A DNA stretch of 20,012 nucleotides from positions 1 through 20,012 of the forward strand of contig JACQVO010000166.1 of NCBI GenBank assembly GCA_016209725.1. Reading direction: 5' to 3'. Position numbers and translations under genes: made by a program. The notes under the pieces were generated by a model that was not told the origin of the DNA, did no database searches, and saw nothing but the letters and a program-made list of their open reading frames with translations. This DNA is from Candidatus Methylomirabilota bacterium (GTDB lineage: Bacteria > Methylomirabilota > Methylomirabilia > Methylomirabilales > 2-02-FULL-66-22). Below are positions 15,911-20,012 of the stretch, piece by piece; the first letter of the stretch is position 1, and each line of letters opens with the position of its first letter.

Positions 15911-16093
15911 CCCGACGAGGCGACCAGCGCCCGGGTGGCGCTCCAGATGATGCAGGCGGGCTACAGCCGCGTCGCAGTGGTCCGGGGGGGATTCCAGGGG
16001 CTGGTGGAGGTGGGTGTGGCAGTGGCGCCGAAAGACATCACACCGACGACCGTCCCGGACAGCGAGGCGCGATCCGCCCAACGCCCGGCGTAG
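15911..16093 (+). other. Read-through extension: C-terminal half of the rhodanese domain
   Basis: Sixty codons remain open in the frame of the protease gene after the TGA, up to TAG 16091. Third positions are mostly G or C, as in the neighbouring genes. The peptide DEATSARVALQMMQAGYSRV followed by AVVRGGFQGL is the expected second half of a rhodanese fold, including the strand and the GG-x2-G turn before the last helix. It has no start codon with a ribosome-binding site close to the junction, so it is not an independent gene. With read-through the whole protein would be 572 residues. Confidence 0.7.
15926..15942 (+). promoter_or_regulatory. Hairpin 15 nt after the in-frame TGA, bacterial SECIS candidate
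   Basis: AGCGCC (15926-15931) pairs perfectly with GGCGCT (15937-15942) around the loop CGGGT. The apical loop begins 22 nt after the TGA, is 5 nt long and has G in its second position. These values fit the general rules described for bacterial SECIS elements. CCCG (15911-15914) and CGGG (15957-15960) could extend it as a lower stem. Hairpins of this kind are frequent in GC-rich DNA, so this is suggestive only. Confidence 0.3.
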
Positions 16094-16131
16094 CCTACTG
16101 GTGGAGGCCCCCATGCCGGATCTCCGTGTAA

Positions 16132-16305
16132 GCGCCAGGCGGTCTGGCCCCGGCGCCGTCTGTTTCGGCGCGAGAGATTCGGGCCAGATGGTCGGTCTTC
16201 GCATCCCCGGGCGGCGTCGCCATACCAGAGGGAAGACCGAGATTTGGAAATGGCTTCCGGGTACGTGACCCGGATGACCACGTGATGCTGGTGATCCAGA
16301 GATGA
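16132..16305 (+). pseudogene. Decayed C-terminal fragment of a second VOC protein
   Basis: In the frame ending at TGA 16303, residues from 16195 onward (SPGGVAIPEG, then RVRDPDDHVMLVIQR) align without gaps with the last 36 residues of the intact VOC protein at 14220-14327, with 20 identities. There is no ATG or GTG that could start it before the last few codons, and the frame is closed by TAA at 16129. About 170 bases therefore remain of a lost VOC gene. Silent differences show that it is an old paralogue, not a fresh duplication. Its stop overlaps the MOSC start as ATGA, the same junction found between the intact VOC gene and the ATG at 14327. Confidence 0.65.
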
Positions 16306-16967
16306 AACTCGTCTCGGTCAACGTCGGCCTGCCTCGCGAAGTGACCCACAAGGGGAAGACGGTCACTACCGGCATCTTCAAGGAACCGGTGGCGGGCCGA
16401 ATCCAGATGCGCTCGCTGAATCTCGACGGCGACAGACAGGCCGACCTGTCGGTGCACGGGGGGCCGAGTAAAGCGATCTACGCCTACCCGAGCGAGCATT
16501 ATGCCTACTGGCGCCAGGAACTACCGGGGATGGATCTTCCGTGGGGGATGTTCGGGGAGAACTTCACCACGGAAGGACTGCTCGAGGGCCTGATGAACAT
16601 CGGCGACCGGTTTCGGGTCGGGTCCGCCGAAGTGATGGTGACCGAGCCGCGGCTCCCGTGCTACAAGCTTGGGGTCAAGTTCGGGCGGGAGGATATCCTC
16701 AAGCGATTCCTTCAGAGTGGCAGGACCGGCTTCTACGTGGCTGTCTTGCGAGAGGGCGAGGTCGGCGCCGGGGATGGGATCGAGTGCATTGTTCGTGACC
16801 CGAACAACATCACCGTCCCGGACATCGTGCGGCTGTACGTTAATAGGAACTACAGCAAGGCTGACCTTGAGATGCTCCACCGCGTGGCGGCGTTCGAGGC
16901 CTTGCCCGAAAGCTGGCGGAGCTATTTTGCTGAGAAGATACATCTGGTGACCGGACGAGCGAGGTGA
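16302..16967 (+). CDS. MOSC-domain protein, YiiM-like
   Basis: A 221-residue cytoplasmic protein close in length and layout to E. coli YiiM (224 residues). MOSC domains bind molybdenum cofactor or use a conserved Cys; YiiM reduces N-hydroxylated bases such as 6-hydroxylaminopurine. LSVHGGPSKAIYAYPSEHY (about residues 49-67) and PWGMFGENFTTEGL (80-93) are the signature blocks, and Cys120 in PRLPCYKLG is the conserved Cys. The C-terminal part (about 172-215) is the 3-alpha domain found in this subgroup. ATG 16302 overlaps the stop of the VOC remnant. No independent promoter is visible. The next gene starts 25 bases downstream and is probably co-transcribed. I infer a detoxification or Moco-dependent role from the family only. 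Confidence 0.9.
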   Translation: MKLVSVNVGLPREVTHKGKTVTTGIFKEPVAGRIQMRSLNLDGDRQADLSVHGGPSKAIYAYPSEHYAYWRQELPGMDLPWGMFGENFTTEGLLEGLMNIGDRFRVGSAEVMVTEPRLPCYKLGVKFGREDILKRFLQSGRTGFYVAVLREGEVGAGDGIECIVRDPNNITVPDIVRLYVNRNYSKADLEMLHRVAAFEALPESWRSYFAEKIHLVTGRAR

Positions 16968-16992
16968 GGAACTCTTTCAAGGGCAGGTCATT

Positions 16993-17538
16993 ATGCGCTC
17001 CCTTCAGATCGGCGTCATGGGCTCCGTGACAGCCCCACAGTACAAACAACGACTGCATGAGCTAGCCGAGAACGTCGGCCGCTGTATTGCAGACCAAGAA
17101 GCGGTCTATGTCTTTGGCGCCGAAGGGCACGACGGGCATCTGCCGGATGTGGCCTATCGGGGGGTAAGGGCACAGGGTGGCTGGGCGCTGGCAATCACCA
17201 AGGGGAAAGAGAAGAACCTTTTCCGGGACAACAACCGGATCGTGATCGTCCCCTCCGGCATGGTACATGGCAGTGGGTGGGAGGCGATCATCGCCTTGGC
17301 CTGCGATGCCATGATTGTGATCGGAGGCGGGGCCGGCAGTCTCCAGGAGGTGACGATCGCTTACCAGGCAGGCATTCCCATCGTCGCTCTCAGGGGGACG
17401 GGTGGATGGGCCGACAAACTCGCAGACGCCTCGCTGGACTATCGGGAGAAGGCCAAGGTGATCGGCGCGTCCGATCCTGCAGAGGCAGTTCGCCTGGCTT
17501 GCATGCTGGCAATGGAGCGCCTGGAGAAGACGCAATAG
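16993..17538 (+). CDS. SLOG/LOG-superfamily Rossmann protein (TIGR00725-like)
   Basis: A 181-residue nucleotide-binding Rossmann-like protein. It opens with LQIGVMGSVT and has MIVIGGGAGSLQEVTIAYQ in place of the PGGxGTxxE loop of lysine-decarboxylase-like (LOG) proteins, then IPIVALRGTGGWADKL. That order of blocks matches the SLOG superfamily and the TIGR00725 group. LOG enzymes cleave nucleoside 5'-monophosphates, but the altered loop means that activity should not be assumed; nucleotide sensing is equally possible. AGGG and AGG lie upstream of ATG 16993. The stop is 12 bases before the debranching enzyme start, so MOSC, SLOG and debranching genes may be one transcript. Confidence 0.75.
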   Translation: MRSLQIGVMGSVTAPQYKQRLHELAENVGRCIADQEAVYVFGAEGHDGHLPDVAYRGVRAQGGWALAITKGKEKNLFRDNNRIVIVPSGMVHGSGWEAIIALACDAMIVIGGGAGSLQEVTIAYQAGIPIVALRGTGGWADKLADASLDYREKAKVIGASDPAEAVRLACMLAMERLEKTQ

Positions 17539-17550
17539 GGAGACTCTGTC

Positions 17551-19638
17551 ATGAGTACAGCGATCCTGGATTGGGGACGGGAGATCTGCGGGAATCTCGC
17601 CACAGCGGAATCGCGGGAGTGGCTGTGCACGAACGGCATCGGCGGGTATGCCTCGGGAACGGCGTCGGGCCTTCTGACCAGACGATACCATGGACTCCTG
17701 ATTGCCGCCCTGAAGCCCCCGCTGGGACGGACGGTACTCGTCACCAAGCTGGACGAGACGGCCGAATACGACGGCCTGAGGCGTCCCCTCTTCGCCAACC
17801 GGTGGGCGGACGGCACCGTTGATCCCCACGGTTACCGTAACATCGAGCGGTTCCGGCTGGAAGGTACGACCCCCGTCTGGACCTACGCCTGCGCGGACGC
17901 CTTGCTGGAGAAGCGGGTCTGGATGGAGCCGGGGGCGAATACCACCTATGTCCGCTACCGTCTGCGCCGGGGGCGCGGGCCGGTTGGCCTGGAGCTGAAG
18001 GCGCTGGTCGACTACCGCGATTACCATGCGACCACGCGGGGGAATGATTGGCAGATGGCGGTCGAGCCGGTCCCCAAGGGGATCCGTGTGACGGCGTTCC
18101 CGGAGGCGCAGCCCTTCGTCCTCTTGGCGGACGGGGGCGAGGTCCTCCCGGCGCACGCCTGGTACCACGGGTTCGACCTCGCCGCCGAGCGAGAGCGGGG
18201 ACTTGATTCCCGCGAGGATCATCTCCACGCGGGGACCTTCCGGGCAATCCTCCATCCGGACGAGGCCGTGACCGTTGTCCTCTCGGCCGAGGCATCGCCG
18301 TCGCTGGATGCAGAGGCTGCGTGGCAGCGCCGCCAGCGGTACGAGAAGGAGCTTCTGGCCGCCTGGGCAAAGGGATGGCCCGCCGCCGAAAACGCGCCTG
18401 CCTGGATCCGGCAGCTCGTCCTCGCCGCGGATCAATTCATCGTCCGCCGCCCGCTCTCCGACGACCCGGATGGGATGTCGGTGATCGCCGGGTATCACTG
18501 GTTCGGCGACTGGGGGCGCGACACGATGATCAGCCTGCCCGGTCTCTCCATCTCCACCGGTCGGCCCGAGGTGGCAAAGCGTATCCTCACCACCTTTGCC
18601 CTTTTCGTGGACCAGGGAATGCTTCCCAATCAGTTTCCCGACGCCGGCGAGGCACCTGGATACAACACCGTGGACGCCACCCTGTGGTACTTCGAGGCGA
18701 TCCGGGCCTACCATGCGGCGACCGGCGACGATGCCCTCCTCGAACAGCTCTTCCCCGTCCTGGAGGAGATCGTCCGCTGGCACCGGAATGGAACGCGCTA
18801 TGGGATCGCCGTGGACCCGGACGACGGCCTTCTCCGATCCGGCGAGCCGGGCGTCCAGCTCACCTGGATGGACGCCAAGATCGGCGACTGGGTGGTGACG
18901 CCCCGGACGGGGAAGGCGGTGGAGATCAGCGCCCTCTGGTACAACGCGCTCTGCGCCATGCTGGACTTCGCCGGTCGGCTGGGACGCCCGGCCGATGAGT
19001 GGGAGGCGCTGGCGACCAAGGCCCGGACGGGATTCGCGCGGTTCTGGAACGAGACCGCCGGATATTGCTTCGACGTCATTGATGGGCCCGAGGGCGACGA
19101 TCCGGCCCTTCGCCCGAATCAGATTCTTGCCGTCTCCCTCCCCGAGAGTCCCCGTCCCCCGGACCGGCAGCGGCAGGTGGTGGACGCCTGCGCCCGACAT
19201 TTGCTGACCGCCTTCGGCCTCAGGAGCCTGGCACCCGGCCATCCCCAGTACCAGGGACGATACGGCGGGGGGCCCCGTGAGCGCGACGCCGCCTACCACC
19301 AGGGGCCCGTGTGGGGCTGGTTCCTGGGTCCCTTCGCTCTGGCACACCTGCGCGTCCACAAGGACCCCCAGGCGGCCCTTGCGTTCCTCGAGCCGATGGC
19401 GCATCATCTGGCCGACTACGGGGTTGGGAGCATTGCCGAGATCTTCGACGGGGACCCGCCCTTCACCCCGCGGGGCTGCATCGCCCAGGCCTGGAGCGTC
19501 TCCGAGACCCTGCGCGCCTGGCTGGAGATCGCGGGCGGCGCCCTTCGCCCCGGGGCGGCAGGCCGCCGAGAGTCTTCCCGCCCCGGGCGGGCGGTCTCGA
19601 TGCGAGGACGGCCCGAGCGCCACCCCAAGACCCCATGA
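17551..19638 (+). CDS. Amylo-alpha-1,6-glucosidase / glycogen debranching enzyme (GH133)
   Basis: A 695-residue cytoplasmic enzyme that hydrolyses alpha-1,6 branch points in glycogen or limit dextrins. An N-terminal domain (WLCTNGIGGYASGTASG, then TRRYHGLLIAAL) is followed by the (alpha/alpha)6 catalytic domain. Key blocks are YHWFGDWGRDTMISLPGL (about residues 316-333), QFPDAGEAPGYNTVDATLWY, TWMDAKIGDWVVTPR and, near the C-terminus, YHQGPVWGWFLGPFALAHL. These are the standard signatures of the family, and the length is normal. The last 35 residues are basic and of low complexity and are unlikely to be catalytic. AGGGAGA lies 9 bases upstream of ATG 17551. Together with the partial glucosidase and zwf-glk-pgl it points to glucan use. 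Confidence 0.96.
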   Translation: MSTAILDWGREICGNLATAESREWLCTNGIGGYASGTASGLLTRRYHGLLIAALKPPLGRTVLVTKLDETAEYDGLRRPLFANRWADGTVDPHGYRNIERFRLEGTTPVWTYACADALLEKRVWMEPGANTTYVRYRLRRGRGPVGLELKALVDYRDYHATTRGNDWQMAVEPVPKGIRVTAFPEAQPFVLLADGGEVLPAHAWYHGFDLAAERERGLDSREDHLHAGTFRAILHPDEAVTVVLSAEASPSLDAEAAWQRRQRYEKELLAAWAKGWPAAENAPAWIRQLVLAADQFIVRRPLSDDPDGMSVIAGYHWFGDWGRDTMISLPGLSISTGRPEVAKRILTTFALFVDQGMLPNQFPDAGEAPGYNTVDATLWYFEAIRAYHAATGDDALLEQLFPVLEEIVRWHRNGTRYGIAVDPDDGLLRSGEPGVQLTWMDAKIGDWVVTPRTGKAVEISALWYNALCAMLDFAGRLGRPADEWEALATKARTGFARFWNETAGYCFDVIDGPEGDDPALRPNQILAVSLPESPRPPDRQRQVVDACARHLLTAFGLRSLAPGHPQYQGRYGGGPRERDAAYHQGPVWGWFLGPFALAHLRVHKDPQAALAFLEPMAHHLADYGVGSIAEIFDGDPPFTPRGCIAQAWSVSETLRAWLEIAGGALRPGAAGRRESSRPGRAVSMRGRPERHPKTP

Positions 19639-19884
19639 CGTCGGAGACGATTCATTTCCTGCTCCGTCTCTCCCCCTCACATGCCGGACAGCCCTGCCTG
19701 CTACCTGTCCATCTCCCAGGCCGCCCTATGGCCGAATCTTTCCCCGCGGAGCAAGCGTCTTAGAAGAAGAAGGTAGAACGTGAACCTGGGAACGTCCCGC
19801 TGGCCCTGACTTCTCTCTCACGTTGGATAGACTCCCCGGGGCAATCGAATCGCCCCGTTGGGACGGCTTCGAGGGACGGGAGGA
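19639..19884 (+). other. Intergenic region after the debranching enzyme gene
   Basis: No convincing gene lies here. GAGACG/CGTCTC (19644-19670, 15-base loop) is a weak terminator-like hairpin just after the stop. AACGTGA (19777-19783) and TCACGTT (19818-19824) form a perfect 7-bp inverted repeat with a 34-base gap. GGGGC/GCCCC (19838-19856) makes a further short hairpin. None has a T-run. No -35/-10 pair could be defended. Confidence 0.5.
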
Positions 19885-20012
19885 ATGCGCGGTATTCGCG
19901 GCGCCCGGATCTCCCGCCTGGATGAAGATGGTCTTATAAGGAGTCTGCTGGCCATGCTGACGTCCGAGAAGGAAAGCCGTGCGGCCGCCGGTCGGGTGCT
20001 GGCCCGGCCCTC
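19885..20012 (+). CDS. Start of an unidentified gene, 3' truncated
   Basis: The frame is open from ATG 19885 to the window edge. A purine-rich GAGGG lies 9 bases upstream. A second in-frame ATG at 19954 has AAGGAG ten bases upstream and may be the true start. About 42 residues are visible from the first ATG (including LDEDGLIRSLL and SEKESRAAAGRVLA). They match no family I recognise. Confidence 0.35.
   Translation, partial: MRGIRGARISRLDEDGLIRSLLAMLTSEKESRAAAGRVLARP

Noticed and set aside
16014..16268. 84-codon plus-strand frame between the rhodanese extension and the MOSC gene
   Set aside because: Arg/Gly-rich with no ribosome-binding site. The similarity to VOC and rhodanese lies in the other frames.
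17062..19680. 872-codon open frame on the minus strand
   Set aside because: It is opposite the debranching enzyme and SLOG genes, whose motifs are unmistakable. Long antisense frames are expected from GC-rich third positions.

Overview
The window is about 20 kb of dense, high-GC DNA. All supported genes lie on the + strand, with short gaps and several stop/start overlaps. The gene families suggest a free-living, high-GC Gram-negative bacterium from an environmental lineage: a GH63-like glucosidase, a GH133 debranching enzyme, a Glk-family glucokinase, a GMC oxidoreductase with a Cys cluster, a TIGR04283-type transferase, and secreted proteins with Sec signals. Methylomirabilota/Rokubacteria or Acidobacteria are the kind of group I have in mind, but the sequence alone does not fix the taxon. 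I see no phage, insertion sequence, CRISPR array, tRNA or rRNA.

Layout. 2-1183: C-terminal part of a GH63-like glucosidase. 1278-4618: a good sigma70-type promoter, then zwf, glk and pgl, which take glucose through glucose 6-phosphate to 6-phosphogluconate. 4621-5513: a possible 40-residue ORF and a TIGR04283-type glycosyltransferase. 5660-6475: an aquaporin with a Cys/His-rich C-terminal tail. 6802-10051: a regulatory block made of a GAF-GAF-AAA+-Fis sigma54 activator, a small STAS protein and an ECF-type sigma factor. A sigma54-like -24/-12 site sits just in front of the STAS gene, overlapped by an inverted repeat. 10184-13157: a GMC oxidoreductase and a mercuric-reductase-like flavoprotein. 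13257-16305: a secreted tandem VOC protein, then a trypsin-like protease fused through a membrane segment to a rhodanese domain, then a VOC gene remnant. 16302-19638: a YiiM-like MOSC protein, a SLOG-family protein and a GH133 glycogen-debranching enzyme. 19639-20012: mostly non-coding, then the probable start of another gene.

The most unusual feature is at 15908-15910. An in-frame TGA interrupts the rhodanese domain two codons after the predicted catalytic Cys, where related proteins commonly carry a second Cys (C-x-C-P). Reading frame, codon use and rhodanese similarity continue for 60 codons to a TAG at 16091, and a compact hairpin of bacterial-SECIS size lies 15 nt after the TGA. It is either a candidate selenocysteine codon (C-x-U) or a recent nonsense mutation. 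A second hidden feature is a decayed VOC C-terminus (16132-16305) that shares 20 of 36 terminal residues with the intact VOC gene upstream. Its ATGA junction with the MOSC gene mirrors the VOC/protease junction.

How the genes may work together. The carbohydrate enzymes at both ends and the zwf-glk-pgl operon fit mobilisation of stored or external glucans into oxidative glucose metabolism and NADPH supply. The middle looks like a two-step regulatory cascade (sigma54 activator to STAS and ECF sigma factor) next to redox flavoenzymes. That the cascade controls those flavoenzymes is inference from adjacency.
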